Below are positions 52,370 to 61,841 of a stretch of 64,000 nt of DNA, piece after piece (the first letter of the stretch is position 1; the number at the start of each line of letters is the position of its first letter). The translations under genes and the position numbers were made by a program. The stretch spans positions 248,001 to 312,000 of the forward strand of contig NZ_JAIZDA010000001.1 of assembly GCF_020404405.1 (NCBI RefSeq). Reading direction: 5' to 3'. The notes under the pieces are model-generated. The model did no database searches and was not told the origin of the DNA. It was given only the letters and a program-made list of their open reading frames with translations. The stretch is from Novosphingobium sp. FKTRR1. GTDB taxonomy: Bacteria; Pseudomonadota; Alphaproteobacteria; Sphingomonadales; Sphingomonadaceae.

Positions 52370-53230
52370 ATGGACCGCTCGGCGCTTTATGCCGTGCTCG
52401 ACGGCTACCTGGCCGCACTGGCCCAGCGCGACGCTGCGGCGGTGCGCTGGGCCGATGGAGCGCTGACTTCGGAAAACAACGTGATGCTGGCCATCGGCGA
52501 CGGGCTATGGGGCACGATCGAGGACATCGGCAGCTATGCGCTGCGCTTTGCGGACCCTGCCACCAACCAGGTCGGCTACTTCGGCACAGTGCACGAACCG
52601 ATCGAGGAATCGGCCTTTACCTTGCGTCTGAAACTGGATGACAGCGGCGCGGTGGTTGAGGCCGAAGCCTGCGTCGTCCGTCAGTCAGACAGCGGCATCA
52701 AGTTCGAGAACCCCGCCTATTGGACCAAGCCGATCCTTGAGGCCAACGCGACGGCACCGGTCGATCGCGCCGAGATGATCCGCCTGTCGAACGGCTATTT
52801 CGACACCCTGCAACTGAACGACGGAACCATCCACACCCGCTTTCACCCCGATTGCCAGCGCGTGGAGAACGGCGTCCAGACCACCAACAACCCGGACTTC
52901 GGCAAGATCGTCCCGGTTTCGGCGCTCGGTTGCGAAGAGCAGTTCCGCATGGGCAACTATCGCTATGACGACGAACTGCGTGCCCGCCGCTTTCCCTTGG
53001 TGGACGAGGAGCGCGGGCTGGTGCTGGCCTTCGGGTTCATCGATCATTCGGGGCGGCTCGACACCTATCAGTTGACCGATGGCCGCACGGTGAAAAGCCC
53101 GGTGCGGCGACCGCACAGCTTCTACATCAGCGAACTGTTCAAGATCGACCACGGCATGATCTGCCAGATCGAGGCGAACTTCATCACCGTGCCCTATCGC
53201 ATGCCCTGCCCTTGGGATGCGCTGGCATGA
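52370..53230 (+). CDS. Unknown protein preceding the quinohemoprotein dehydrogenase
   Basis: 286 residues, no signal peptide. N-terminal MDRSALYAVLDGYLAALAQRDAAAVRWADGALTSENN resembles an NTF2/SnoaL start. A second similar segment begins at AEMIRLSNGYFDTLQLNDGTIHTRFHPDCQRVENGVQTTNNPD, suggesting two tandem NTF2-like domains of about 140 residues each. I do not recognise a named enzyme. The ATG at 52370 has GGAGAGA. Its stop overlaps the PQQ dehydrogenase start (ATGA), so the two are made together. It may act on the product or substrate of that enzyme. Confidence 0.6.
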   Translation: MDRSALYAVLDGYLAALAQRDAAAVRWADGALTSENNVMLAIGDGLWGTIEDIGSYALRFADPATNQVGYFGTVHEPIEESAFTLRLKLDDSGAVVEAEACVVRQSDSGIKFENPAYWTKPILEANATAPVDRAEMIRLSNGYFDTLQLNDGTIHTRFHPDCQRVENGVQTTNNPDFGKIVPVSALGCEEQFRMGNYRYDDELRARRFPLVDEERGLVLAFGFIDHSGRLDTYQLTDGRTVKSPVRRPHSFYISELFKIDHGMICQIEANFITVPYRMPCPWDALA

Positions 53231-55422
53231 AAGCGCTGGCAAGGCTTGGCCTCGCGGTCCTGTGCGCAACGAGCATCGTGGCGGCGGCCCCCGCGCCCGG
53301 CACAGGCCTTACCACCGGGGCCGGGACCAACTGGCCCAGCCCCGGCGGCGATGCGGGCAAGACCCATCATTCGACGTTGAGCCTGATCACGCCTGCCAAC
53401 GTCGGCACGCTGGGGCTGGCGTGGCAGGCTGAACTTGGCACCATGCGAGGGCAGGAAGCCACCCCGGTGGTGATCGACGGGGTGCTCTATACCTCGGGCG
53501 TCGCGGGCCGCGCCTATGCCTTCAACGCGGCCACAGGCAAGCCGCTGTGGACCTTTGAGCCAGAAGTTGACCTGCAGGTCAATCGCACGGTCTGTTGCGA
53601 CATGGTCAACCGTGGCGTTGCCGTGGCCGATGGCAAAGTGTTCGTCGCCACGCTGGATGGCTGGCTCTATGCCCTTAACGCCAAGACCGGCGCGGTGGTG
53701 TGGAAAACCGACTTCATCGAGGATCGCCACAAGGGCGACACGTCGACCGGCGCGCCCGAGATCGCGGGCGACGTGGTGGTCATCGGCATGAGCGGCGCCG
53801 AATACGACGTGCGTGGCTATGTCAGCGCGCTCGATCTCAAGACCGGCAAGCTGCGCTGGCGCTGGCACGTGGTGCCAAGCGATCCGAAACTGGGACCGCA
53901 GGAATCGCCCGAGCTCGAAGCCGCGCTCAAGACCTGGGATCCGGCCAGCCGCTGGGACATCGGCGGCGGTGGCGCACCGTGGGATGCGATTACCTTCGAC
54001 CCGGAAACCGGCTATGTGCTGGTCGGCACCGGCAACGGCGGGCCTTACGCCACGTCGAAGCGCTCGCCCGCTGGCGGTGACAACCTCTACATCGGCTCGC
54101 TGGTGGCGCTCGATCCCAGAACCGGGCGGATGGTGTGGCACTATCAGGAAACGCCAAGCGATAACTGGGACTTCACCTCGACCCAGCCGATGATCCTGAC
54201 GCATCTGAATGTCGATGGTCAGGAGCGGCCGGTGCTGCTGCACGCGCCCAAGAACGGCTATCTCTATGTACTGGACCGCCGCGATGGCAAGTTGCTGCGC
54301 GCCAATCCGATCGTGCGCACCAACTGGGCCACCGGCATCGACATGACCACCGGCAGGCCTCGGCTCAACCCGGCCGAAACCGACTATACCAACGGTCCGA
54401 AAATCGTGTTCCCCGCCACCACCGGCGCGCGCAACTGGCACCCGGCATCGTACGACCCGGCCAGCGGGCTTTATGTCGCCGCCGTGCTTGATATCGGCAA
54501 CCTGATCTTCATGTCGCCGGGGCAAAAGCCGCACAAGGCACGCGGCCTGAACAACGATGCGGCGTTGATCTTCACCCCCGACGTCAAAGCCGCGCTCGAT
54601 ACGTTGCCCCCTGCGATGGCCGATGCAGTGCGCAAGCTGCCCGCTTACGCCGAAACGCTGCGCGATCCGGGCAAGGCGCAGATCCGCGCGCTCGACCCGT
54701 TGACCGGCAAGACCGTGTGGGCTGCCGATACGGCGGGCTGGCAGGACCGGGGCGGCGTGCTGACCACCGCCAGCGGCCTGACCATCCACGGCGACGTCGG
54801 CGGCAGGCTGGTCGTGCGCGAGACAAGCAGCGGACGGGTGCTCAAGCAGATTGAAACCGGCACCGCGATCATGGCCGCACCGATGACTTATACCGTCAAC
54901 GGCGTGCAATACATCGCGGTGATGGCTGGCTGGGGTGGCGGCGGTTATCCTTTCGTACCGCGCTATTCGGCGACATATGCGCGCGGCAACATGAACCGGC
55001 TGCTGGTGTTCCGACTGGGCGGCAGCGCGGTCCGCGTTCCGCCGCTGCTGCCTGCGCTCGACGTGGCCCCTGCCCCACCCGCACAAGCCGCCAGCGTCAC
55101 CCCCGCCACGATAGCGCGTGGTCAGGGCCTGTTCTTCGGTAACTGCGCCATCTGCCATGCCAACCAGCCGCGCTCGATCACCCCGGACTTGCGCCGGATG
55201 CAGCCGGATACGCACGCGCTTTTCCGCGAGATCGTACTCGGCGGCGCGCTGGTAAGTGGCGGAATGCCGCGCTGGAACGATATCCTTTCACCCGAAGATG
55301 CCGACGCCATCCACGCCTATCTGATCGACCAGCAGACCAAGACCCGGACCGACGAACTGGCCAAACGCGCCAAGGGTCTGCCGCTCGATGGGCCGAGCCT
55401 GACGATCCTGTCGAACTATTGA
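53227..55422 (+). CDS. PQQ-dependent quinohemoprotein alcohol dehydrogenase (type II)
   Basis: 731 residues, periplasmic. Signal peptide to about residue 22, eight-bladed PQQ propeller with the adjacent disulfide C123-C124 (TVCCDMVNRG), GTGNGGPY and GGDNLY calcium/PQQ and catalytic Asp region, SDNWDFTSTQPM, then a C-terminal cytochrome c domain with C640-AI-C643-H. Type II enzymes oxidise alcohols and pass electrons to soluble cytochromes. With the flavocytochrome next door it probably oxidises an aromatic side-chain alcohol (vanillyl, coniferyl or dimer gamma-alcohol); substrate inferred. Confidence 0.88.
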   Translation: MKALARLGLAVLCATSIVAAAPAPGTGLTTGAGTNWPSPGGDAGKTHHSTLSLITPANVGTLGLAWQAELGTMRGQEATPVVIDGVLYTSGVAGRAYAFNAATGKPLWTFEPEVDLQVNRTVCCDMVNRGVAVADGKVFVATLDGWLYALNAKTGAVVWKTDFIEDRHKGDTSTGAPEIAGDVVVIGMSGAEYDVRGYVSALDLKTGKLRWRWHVVPSDPKLGPQESPELEAALKTWDPASRWDIGGGGAPWDAITFDPETGYVLVGTGNGGPYATSKRSPAGGDNLYIGSLVALDPRTGRMVWHYQETPSDNWDFTSTQPMILTHLNVDGQERPVLLHAPKNGYLYVLDRRDGKLLRANPIVRTNWATGIDMTTGRPRLNPAETDYTNGPKIVFPATTGARNWHPASYDPASGLYVAAVLDIGNLIFMSPGQKPHKARGLNNDAALIFTPDVKAALDTLPPAMADAVRKLPAYAETLRDPGKAQIRALDPLTGKTVWAADTAGWQDRGGVLTTASGLTIHGDVGGRLVVRETSSGRVLKQIETGTAIMAAPMTYTVNGVQYIAVMAGWGGGGYPFVPRYSATYARGNMNRLLVFRLGGSAVRVPPLLPALDVAPAPPAQAASVTPATIARGQGLFFGNCAICHANQPRSITPDLRRMQPDTHALFREIVLGGALVSGGMPRWNDILSPEDADAIHAYLIDQQTKTRTDELAKRAKGLPLDGPSLTILSNY

Positions 55423-55471
55423 TCCAACCCGACACGAACCAGAAAGACACCGCCATGGGAGAGCCTGCGCC

Positions 55472-57049
55472 ATGCAGTTGAAACTGCCGCCCCGCACCAG
55501 TCCGAAGCAGTTCGACGCCGCGCTTGCCGCGTTTGCACGCGTGGTCGGCAAGGACTGGGTTCTGGCCAGCGACGCCGATCGCGACGCCTATTCCGACATC
55601 TATGCCCCCGGTTCGGCCGAGCCTTGGGCCTCATCCGCCGCAGTCGCGCCCGCCTCGGTTGACGAAGTGCGTGCGATCGTCCGGTTGGCCAACGAGCACA
55701 AAGTGCCGCTCTGGCCTGTCTCACGCGGCAAGAACCTTGGCTATGGCACCGCCGCGCCGCGCATGGCGGGATCGGTCGTGCTCGATCTTGGCCGGATGAA
55801 CAAGATCATCGAGCTTGATGCCAGGCTGGCCTATGCCGTGCTGGAGCCGGGCGTCAGCTTTTTCGACCTTTATGAGGAGATCCAGCGCCAGAAATTGCCG
55901 CTGTGGCTGTCGGTTCCGGGCAACGCCTGGGGTTCGGTGCTGGGCAATGCCTTCGAGCACGGTATCGGCTACACCCCTTATGGCCTGCACGCGCGCAATC
56001 TGTGCGGGTTCGAGGTGGTGATGCCCGATGGCGATCTGGTGCGCACCGGCATGGGTGCGATGGCGGGCAACCATGCCTGGCACCTCCACCCGCTCAGCTA
56101 TGGCCCGACGCTCGACCTTGCCTTCACCCAGTCGAGCCTTGGCGTCGTCACCCGCGCCGGGCTGTGGTTGCAACCGGCGCCGCCAAGCTCGCTCGAACTG
56201 GTGTTCGACATTCCCAACGAGGACGATATCGGCTGGGTGATCGACACCATCGCCCCGCTCAAGATTTCCGGGTTGGTCGACCAGAATGTGTTCATCCCCA
56301 GTTGGCTGGGCAAGATGGTGCTGAAAGGGCAGCGCGCGGACTTCTGGGACAAGCCCAGCGCCATCCCCGAATGGCGCGTTGCCGAACTGCTCAAGCAGTA
56401 CAAGCTGGGCTACTGGCAGGTGGCACTGCGCTTGTATGGCGACGAAACCGTGGTCAAGGCCAAGGCCGATATCGTCAAGGCAGCGATGGCCCGCCATCTG
56501 GCAGCGCCGCCCGCCGAGCACTGGTGGCACGAGGGCGAGCCGATGAACGCCATCGACACCACCATGGGCGTACCCTCGGCGGTGCCCTTGCAGATGAGCG
56601 ACTGGGTCGGTGGACGCGGCGCACACATGGGCTTTTCGCCGGTGGTGCCCGCCACCTCGGAGCACGTGCTGGGGCAGTTGAAGCGCAGCCGCAAGATCAT
56701 CGCCGATCACGATGTCGACTTCTACGCCAGCTTCACCATCGGTGGGCGCTTTGCCACCAACATCAACATGCTGATGTACGATCGTGACCAACCGGCACAG
56801 ATCGACAACATCAAGAAGCTGTTCAACGCGCTGATCGCGGGCACGGCGCAGGCCGGTTACGGCGAATACCGCACACACCTTGGCTGGATGGACACGGTGA
56901 TGGATACGTACGACTTCAACGGCCACGCGCTGCGCCGCCTCAACGAGAAGATCAAGGACGCGCTGGATCCCAACGGGGTGATCGCGCCGGGCAAGCAGGG
57001 CGTATGGCCATCGGCCTATCGCGCGCATGCCAAGGAGGGCCGGGCATGA
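55472..57049 (+). CDS. FAD-dependent 4-cresol dehydrogenase/eugenol hydroxylase-type flavoprotein
   Basis: 525 residues of the vanillyl-alcohol oxidase family. FAD domain VDEVRAIVRLANEHKVPLWPVSRGKNLGYGTAAP, GNAFEHGIGYTPYG, SSLGVVTRAGLWLQP, and C-terminal NGVIAPGKQGVWP. In the family FAD is held by His or Tyr; at the usual region the sequence is RFATNINMLMYDRD, so the covalent residue is unclear. These enzymes hydroxylate p-alkylphenols at the benzylic carbon by dehydrogenation and water addition. No signal peptide is visible although its cytochrome partner is periplasmic. Followed by that cytochrome with ATGA overlap. Confidence 0.85.
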   Translation: MQLKLPPRTSPKQFDAALAAFARVVGKDWVLASDADRDAYSDIYAPGSAEPWASSAAVAPASVDEVRAIVRLANEHKVPLWPVSRGKNLGYGTAAPRMAGSVVLDLGRMNKIIELDARLAYAVLEPGVSFFDLYEEIQRQKLPLWLSVPGNAWGSVLGNAFEHGIGYTPYGLHARNLCGFEVVMPDGDLVRTGMGAMAGNHAWHLHPLSYGPTLDLAFTQSSLGVVTRAGLWLQPAPPSSLELVFDIPNEDDIGWVIDTIAPLKISGLVDQNVFIPSWLGKMVLKGQRADFWDKPSAIPEWRVAELLKQYKLGYWQVALRLYGDETVVKAKADIVKAAMARHLAAPPAEHWWHEGEPMNAIDTTMGVPSAVPLQMSDWVGGRGAHMGFSPVVPATSEHVLGQLKRSRKIIADHDVDFYASFTIGGRFATNINMLMYDRDQPAQIDNIKKLFNALIAGTAQAGYGEYRTHLGWMDTVMDTYDFNGHALRRLNEKIKDALDPNGVIAPGKQGVWPSAYRAHAKEGRA

Positions 57050-57438
57050 AGCGCCTGATCCTTGGCGTCGCGCTGACGCTCGTGCCCGCAGCGGTCGTTC
57101 TGGCCGATCCGCCGCCGCTGCCGCCCTACCAGATGCGTGCGTCTGCCCCTGCGGGTGACCGACTGGCAGTGGGTCGCGATGGCAAGGCCTTGTTCGAAAA
57201 CCATTGCGGTTATTGCCACCTGACTTTCGGCATGGGCACCAACCTGCTGATGAAGCAAAGGCTGGCCATCGGTGCGCCACCGCAAAGTGCGCTGCTCGCC
57301 AACCGCGATGACCTGACCGCAGATTACGTGAAGGGGGTCGTGCGCATGGGCAAAGGCGCGATGCCGCAGCAAACCCGCGTGGATCTGACCGATGCCGAAC
57401 TGGCCAGCGTTGCCGCTTACCTCGGGAGGGGCAAATGA
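57046..57438 (+). CDS. Cytochrome c subunit of the flavocytochrome
   Basis: 130 residues with a signal peptide (MKRLILGVALTLVPAAVVLA) and a single class I heme site C54-GY-C57-H58, distal Met probably in RMGKGAMPQQ. It matches the small cytochrome subunit of 4-cresol dehydrogenase or eugenol hydroxylase, which takes electrons from FAD. It overlaps both neighbours by ATGA, showing a tightly coupled four-gene set with the flavoprotein and the Tat protein. Confidence 0.85.
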   Translation: MKRLILGVALTLVPAAVVLADPPPLPPYQMRASAPAGDRLAVGRDGKALFENHCGYCHLTFGMGTNLLMKQRLAIGAPPQSALLANRDDLTADYVKGVVRMGKGAMPQQTRVDLTDAELASVAAYLGRGK

Positions 57439-57809
57439 TCCGCACCGACCGGCGACGACTGTTGCAGGGCGCGGCGCTGGCAGGCGGCGCGCTGGGTCTT
57501 GGCAGTAGCGCGCGCGCCTTGGCCAGCGAGCCCGACCTGTTGGTGCATGACAGCGCTGTTCCGACAACCGCTGCACTCACCGCGCAACACCCGCTGGCAC
57601 AGTGCATCGACATAGCCCGCGAACGCCACACCCGCTGGCAGGCGTTGCGCGGACACGACGGCAGCGCGCGCAGGATCGACGGACTGACCCGCTGGAGCGA
57701 TTGGGTGGCCATTCGTGGCGAGCTGGAGCGACAAGGCTATCGCGTGGCCAGCGAAAGCCGGCCACGGTCAGGCGGCTTGGTCCACTGGTCTATGACGAGT
57801 AAAACCTGA
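57435..57809 (+). CDS. Small Tat-signal protein of unknown function
   Basis: 124 residues. The N-terminus MIRTDRRRLLQGAALAGGALGLGSSARALA is a twin-arginine signal (R6-R8, then a mild hydrophobic stretch). The remaining ~90 residues (AQCIDIARERHTRWQALRGHDGSARRIDGLTRWSDWVAIRGELERQGYRVASESR) have no cofactor motif I know. It overlaps the cytochrome stop (ATGA). Tat export of a small factor-less protein suggests it could carry the signal-less flavoprotein across the membrane as a complex, as known for other hitch-hiking Tat substrates. That role is inference. Confidence 0.6.
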   Translation: MIRTDRRRLLQGAALAGGALGLGSSARALASEPDLLVHDSAVPTTAALTAQHPLAQCIDIARERHTRWQALRGHDGSARRIDGLTRWSDWVAIRGELERQGYRVASESRPRSGGLVHWSMTSKT

Positions 57810-57823
57810 GCCGCGCGGACCGC

Positions 57824-58687
57824 TTACCGCGCGATCAGTTGCGCCAGCGCATCGGCGGCGGCAGCCATGCCGGCACGGTTGGGATGATAGAATACCCCAT
57901 CGCCTTTGGCCCGATCGGCTGAGTTGCCGTTGACCCATGGTGCCGCCGAACATACGCCATGTTCGCGCGACAACCGATCGAGCGGCAGCAGTTCTGCCCC
58001 GGTCTCGTGTGCTACCGAAGCCGTGATCATGGCAAGGCGTCCGGCTATGCCTTGCAGCGTCACCAGATCCTTGGCGACAAGGCCGGTTGCGGCACAGTTC
58101 GGGGCACCTGAAAACAAGTTGAAATACTGGACCAGCACGATGCGCGCGCGAGGGGCTGCCGCGCGGATGCGCGATACGGCGTTGCGCAAGGTGCTGGCGA
58201 GTGCCGCCTCGTCTGCCGCCGTCGGCAAAGCGACCGCCGGGCAACCCTTGCCCTGAAACGCCTGATTGATCTGTTCGGGGGTCATCCGCCCGCAATTCAA
58301 CGCGGCAATACTGCCGATGTAGTTCAGATCGTTACCGCCCGCCGTGATCGTCACCAGCCGTGTCCTGGCCGTTACGGCGTTGATTTGCGCTGGCAGTTCG
58401 GTCCAAGGCGACAGGATGTGAACAGCCTTGGCGCCTGAGCATGAGACATCCACCAACGGCATCTTGAGACGAGCCGCCAGCAGGTGCGCATAGTTGGCCG
58501 CCGAGCGTGCACAGCGGTTGGGCGGAGTGTCTGCATCCCGCGCCACCCACGGGCCGGCGGCGAAGGAACTGCCCATCGCGACGTATGCATTCTGGCTCGC
58601 ATCCGTCCCGGCTAAAGGTCTGGCCACCAGGGTTGCCGGAAAGAAAGCGGCGAGCGCAATGGCTGCAATGGTAATCAGTCGGGGCAT
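57824..58687 (-). CDS. Secreted SGNH/GDSL hydrolase
   Basis: 287 residues with a signal peptide (LITIAAIALAAFFPATLVARP). SGNH blocks: YVAMGSSFAAGP (the nucleophile Ser), SCSGAK, TITAGGNDLNYIG (GxND), and DGVFYHPNRAGM with the catalytic Asp and His. This resembles Streptomyces-type extracellular esterase/lipase. It may cleave esters such as feruloyl or acyl esters outside the cytoplasm, fitting the neighbouring ferulate genes, but the substrate is unknown. Single gene, converging on the Tat-protein gene. Confidence 0.82.
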   Translation of the reverse strand: MPRLITIAAIALAAFFPATLVARPLAGTDASQNAYVAMGSSFAAGPWVARDADTPPNRCARSAANYAHLLAARLKMPLVDVSCSGAKAVHILSPWTELPAQINAVTARTRLVTITAGGNDLNYIGSIAALNCGRMTPEQINQAFQGKGCPAVALPTAADEAALASTLRNAVSRIRAAAPRARIVLVQYFNLFSGAPNCAATGLVAKDLVTLQGIAGRLAMITASVAHETGAELLPLDRLSREHGVCSAAPWVNGNSADRAKGDGVFYHPNRAGMAAAADALAQLIAR

Positions 58688-58751
58688 GGCGATCTCCTTA
58701 TCCCCGACTATGCCAATTGCGCTCGCTCTGCCAACCCGCGCCTTTTCCTGT

Positions 58752-60872
58752 TCACCCGGTGTAGATCAGCGCATCCAGCGCGATCACGCCCTGCCCTTGC
58801 GGGTAAAGGATGACCGGATTGAGGTCGAGTTCGGCCAGCGTCGGGTTGCCTTCCAGCACGCGCCCAACGGTGACGATCAGGTCGGCCAGCGCCGCAACGT
58901 CCAGCGCGGGTGCACCGCGATACCCGGCCAGCAGCGCGGCACTCTTGAGCTTGCCCAGTTCAGCGACGACTTCGGCGTGGCTCATGTCCGGCGTGATCAG
59001 CCGTACGTCCTGCAGAATTTCGGCGGTCACCCCGCCGAACCCGGCGAGGACCACCGCGCCCCAATCGGCGTCGTTCTTGCCGCCGACGATCATTTCAACT
59101 CCGCGCGGGCCCATCGCCTCGATCAGTACGCCGTCGAGTGCGATGGCGGCATCATAGGCTGCGACGCTGGCGTGCATCCTGTCCCATGCGGCGCGTACGG
59201 CATCGGCATCGCCGAGGTTGAGGATGACCCCGCCTGCATCGCTCTTGTGGCTGAGCGCGGCGGCCTGCGCCTTCATCGCCACCGGGAAGCCGACTTGCGC
59301 CGCAGCGGTCGCAGCCTGCCCTGCGCTGGCAGCGAAGGCACCTTTGGGGAACGGAACGCCGAGCGGGGCGAGCAAGTCCTTGGCCCGATATTCGGGGATC
59401 ACACCGACATGGTCTGCCAGCGCCGGTAACCCAAGCGGAGTGGCTGACGCGGCGTCGGCCGGCGCATCCTGCGCGCCGATCCGGGCCAGCGCGGCGAACA
59501 CCCGCTCAGTGGTGGGAAACCACGGCACTCCGGCCTCACGCAATGCGGCGATGTAGTGGTCGGGCATCAGCGCACCTTCGTCCAGACCGGCAAAGACCAG
59601 CGGCTTTGTCAGCGTGCGACCTTCCAGCGCCTTGAGGATCGCGGGCACCTTGATATCGGCGGTGATCGGATCGGACTGGATGATCCCAGCGACAACGCCG
59701 CCAACGCGGTCGTCATCGAGCAACGAGCCCAGCACTTCGGTGTAGATCGATGGCTGGCTGAGCCCTTGCGCGGTGATGTCCAGCGGATTGCTGACCGGCA
59801 CGAACGGCGGCAGCGCGGCGCGCAAGGCGGGCGCATTGTCGTTGGTCAGGTGCGCCAGCGGCAAGCCCAGCCCTTCGGCCAGATCGAGCGTCAGCGCCTT
59901 GAACGCGCCGGATTCGCCTAGCACGGCCACTTCGGGGCGCGGCAGCGGCGGGCAGCGCACCAGCAGTTCGGCAATGTCCGCCAGTTCCTGCAGGCTTTCG
60001 GCAAAGACCACTCCGGCGCGCGCCACCTTGGTGCGCATCAGCTTGTAATCGCCCGCCATTGCCCCGGTATGGGTGGCAGCGGATTCGCGCGCGGCAGAAG
60101 ACTTTCCGGGATGCAGCAGCACCACTGGCTTGCCTGCCTTGCGCGCGGCTTTGGCCGCAGCCAGGAACCGCGCTGGCTTGCGAAACTGCTCCACGATCAT
60201 GGCGATGACGTGGGTATCGGGATCGTCGATCAACCAGTCGACATAGTCTTCGACCCCGCTCGCGGCCTCATTCCCGGTAGAGACCGAGAAGCTGGTCGGC
60301 ACCGCGCGCGCGATCAGCGTCGTGCCCAACACCGCCGCCATCGCGCCCGATTGCGAGACGACGCCCACCGCGCGACGCCCCGCTGGTGGCTCGGTGAAGC
60401 TTTCCACGAATGTCAGCGGAATACGGTCGACGTGGTTGACCAGCCCCAAACAGTTCGGTCCTTCGACCACCATGCCGGTTTCGTGGGCAATGCGGCCGAT
60501 CTCGGCCTGTTCGGCAAGGCCTTCCTCGCCATCTTCGGCAAAGCCTGCCGAAAACACGATCGCCGCGCCTACGCCGCGCACGGCAAGGCCCCGCACGGTA
60601 TCGAGCACTGCCGGACGCGGGATCGCCAGCACGGCCACGTCCACACCGTCGGGCAGGTCGGCGACCGATGCGAGGCAACGCCGCTCGCCGATCGCCTCAC
60701 GCTTGGGATTGATGGGATAGACGGGCCCGGAAAACCCGGCCCGGTCGAGGTTGGTGATCAGCGTCGAACCCAGCGCACCGGGTTTGTCGCTGGCACCGAC
60801 AACCGCCACCGAACGCGGCCGCAGCAGCCGCGAAAGTTGCTCGCGCGAATAGCGCCCCGCCTCGACCGTCAT
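58752..60872 (-). CDS. ferA: Feruloyl-CoA synthetase, ADP-forming type
   Basis: 706 residues, NDP-forming acyl-CoA synthetase with alpha and beta parts fused: CoA-binding domain (LLRPRSVAVVGASDKPGALGSTLITNL), succinyl-CoA ligase-like domain with phospho-His in ATHTGAMAGD, and a C-terminal ATP-grasp (YRAKDLLAPLGVPFPKG..., LSHKSDAGGVILNL, GVEMIVGGKNDADWGAVVLAGFGG, LAELDLNPVI). SYK-6 FerA, which activates ferulate and p-coumarate, is of this type. It follows ferB by 34 bp. Start at 60872 with GGGAGAG. Confidence 0.88.
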   Translation of the reverse strand: MTVEAGRYSREQLSRLLRPRSVAVVGASDKPGALGSTLITNLDRAGFSGPVYPINPKREAIGERRCLASVADLPDGVDVAVLAIPRPAVLDTVRGLAVRGVGAAIVFSAGFAEDGEEGLAEQAEIGRIAHETGMVVEGPNCLGLVNHVDRIPLTFVESFTEPPAGRRAVGVVSQSGAMAAVLGTTLIARAVPTSFSVSTGNEAASGVEDYVDWLIDDPDTHVIAMIVEQFRKPARFLAAAKAARKAGKPVVLLHPGKSSAARESAATHTGAMAGDYKLMRTKVARAGVVFAESLQELADIAELLVRCPPLPRPEVAVLGESGAFKALTLDLAEGLGLPLAHLTNDNAPALRAALPPFVPVSNPLDITAQGLSQPSIYTEVLGSLLDDDRVGGVVAGIIQSDPITADIKVPAILKALEGRTLTKPLVFAGLDEGALMPDHYIAALREAGVPWFPTTERVFAALARIGAQDAPADAASATPLGLPALADHVGVIPEYRAKDLLAPLGVPFPKGAFAASAGQAATAAAQVGFPVAMKAQAAALSHKSDAGGVILNLGDADAVRAAWDRMHASVAAYDAAIALDGVLIEAMGPRGVEMIVGGKNDADWGAVVLAGFGGVTAEILQDVRLITPDMSHAEVVAELGKLKSAALLAGYRGAPALDVAALADLIVTVGRVLEGNPTLAELDLNPVILYPQGQGVIALDALIYTG

Positions 60873-60906
60873 GCCCGTCTCTCCCGTTATCGTTGCCGTC
60901 GCGCGA

Positions 60907-61773
60907 TCAGTGCTGGTCGCCGCTCGTGTTGACCTTGCTGGCATCGAAGGTGCCAAGGCCCGGCTTGAAGGTCTTGTCGTCAAGGAACTGCTTGGTCGCT
61001 TCCTTGCGCGCGGCGGCCCCACCAAAGCTGTGCAGCGCTTCCTGCGCGCGAATCTGGTAATCGAGCGCGTTGTCGTAGGTCATGTCGACGACGCGGCGCA
61101 TCGTCCACTTGGTCGCGCGAAGGGCGTTGCCGTCCTTCTTCTTGAGCGCGTTGGCGATTTCGAGCACGCGCTCTTCCAGCTTGTCGGCCGGGACCGCCTC
61201 GGTCACAAGCCCTTGTGCTTCGGCCTGCTTGCCCGACAGGTTTTCGCCCATCATCGCGTGGTACATCGCCTTGCGGAACGGCATCAGTTCCTGCGCCACC
61301 TTCGACGCACCGCCGCCGGGCAGGATGCCCCAGTTGATTTCGGACAGGCCGAACTGGGCATCTTCGGCAGCGATGGCGATGTCGCAACCGAACAGTGGAC
61401 CATAGCCGCCGCCGAAGCACCAGCCATTGATCATCGCGATCGTGGGCTTTTCATACCAGCGCAACCGCTCGAACCAGCCGTAGGATTCGCGCTGTGACTT
61501 GCGGATCGCCCACAGGCCCTGCGCTTCGGTTTCGCGGAAGTATTCCTTGAGATCCATGCCCGCCGTCCAGGCTTCGCCTTCGCCGGTCAGCACCAGAACC
61601 TTCACGTCCTCGCGGAATTCCAGTTCCTCAAGCACCTTCTTCATCTGGCGGTTGAGCTTGGGGCTCATGCAGTTGCGCTTTTCGGGGCGGTTGAACTTCA
61701 CCCAAGCGATCCCGTCGGCGACGGTGAAAGCAACGGTATCTTCTTCCGCGCGCTCGATCTTCTGTTCGGTCAT
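60907..61773 (-). CDS. ferB: Feruloyl-CoA hydratase/lyase
   Basis: 288 residues, crotonase fold. NRPEKRNCMSPKLNRQM, oxyanion hole WTAGMDL, CFGGGYGPLFGCDIAIAAEDAQFGLSEINWGILPGG with catalytic E145 (Glu143 in the Pseudomonas enzyme). It hydrates feruloyl-CoA and cleaves it to vanillin and acetyl-CoA. First gene of ferB-ferA, divergent from the MarR gene ferC, the arrangement found in SYK-6. The ATG at 61773 has AGAGGA; an ATG at 61800 is less well placed. The same enzymes could process 5-carboxyferulate arising from 5-formylferulate. Confidence 0.93.
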   Translation of the reverse strand: MTEQKIERAEEDTVAFTVADGIAWVKFNRPEKRNCMSPKLNRQMKKVLEELEFREDVKVLVLTGEGEAWTAGMDLKEYFRETEAQGLWAIRKSQRESYGWFERLRWYEKPTIAMINGWCFGGGYGPLFGCDIAIAAEDAQFGLSEINWGILPGGGASKVAQELMPFRKAMYHAMMGENLSGKQAEAQGLVTEAVPADKLEERVLEIANALKKKDGNALRATKWTMRRVVDMTYDNALDYQIRAQEALHSFGGAAARKEATKQFLDDKTFKPGLGTFDASKVNTSGDQH

Positions 61774-61841
61774 GGCGTCCTCTTCGCTCAAATCTGGCAT
61801 CAGGGCTGAAATATGTTATGGGAGATAAGGACAAGAATGCT

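Noticed and set aside
53194..55215. 673-codon minus-strand frame opposite the PQQ dehydrogenase
   Set aside because: The plus strand holds the CC disulfide, PQQ motifs and heme site; the reverse frame is a shadow.
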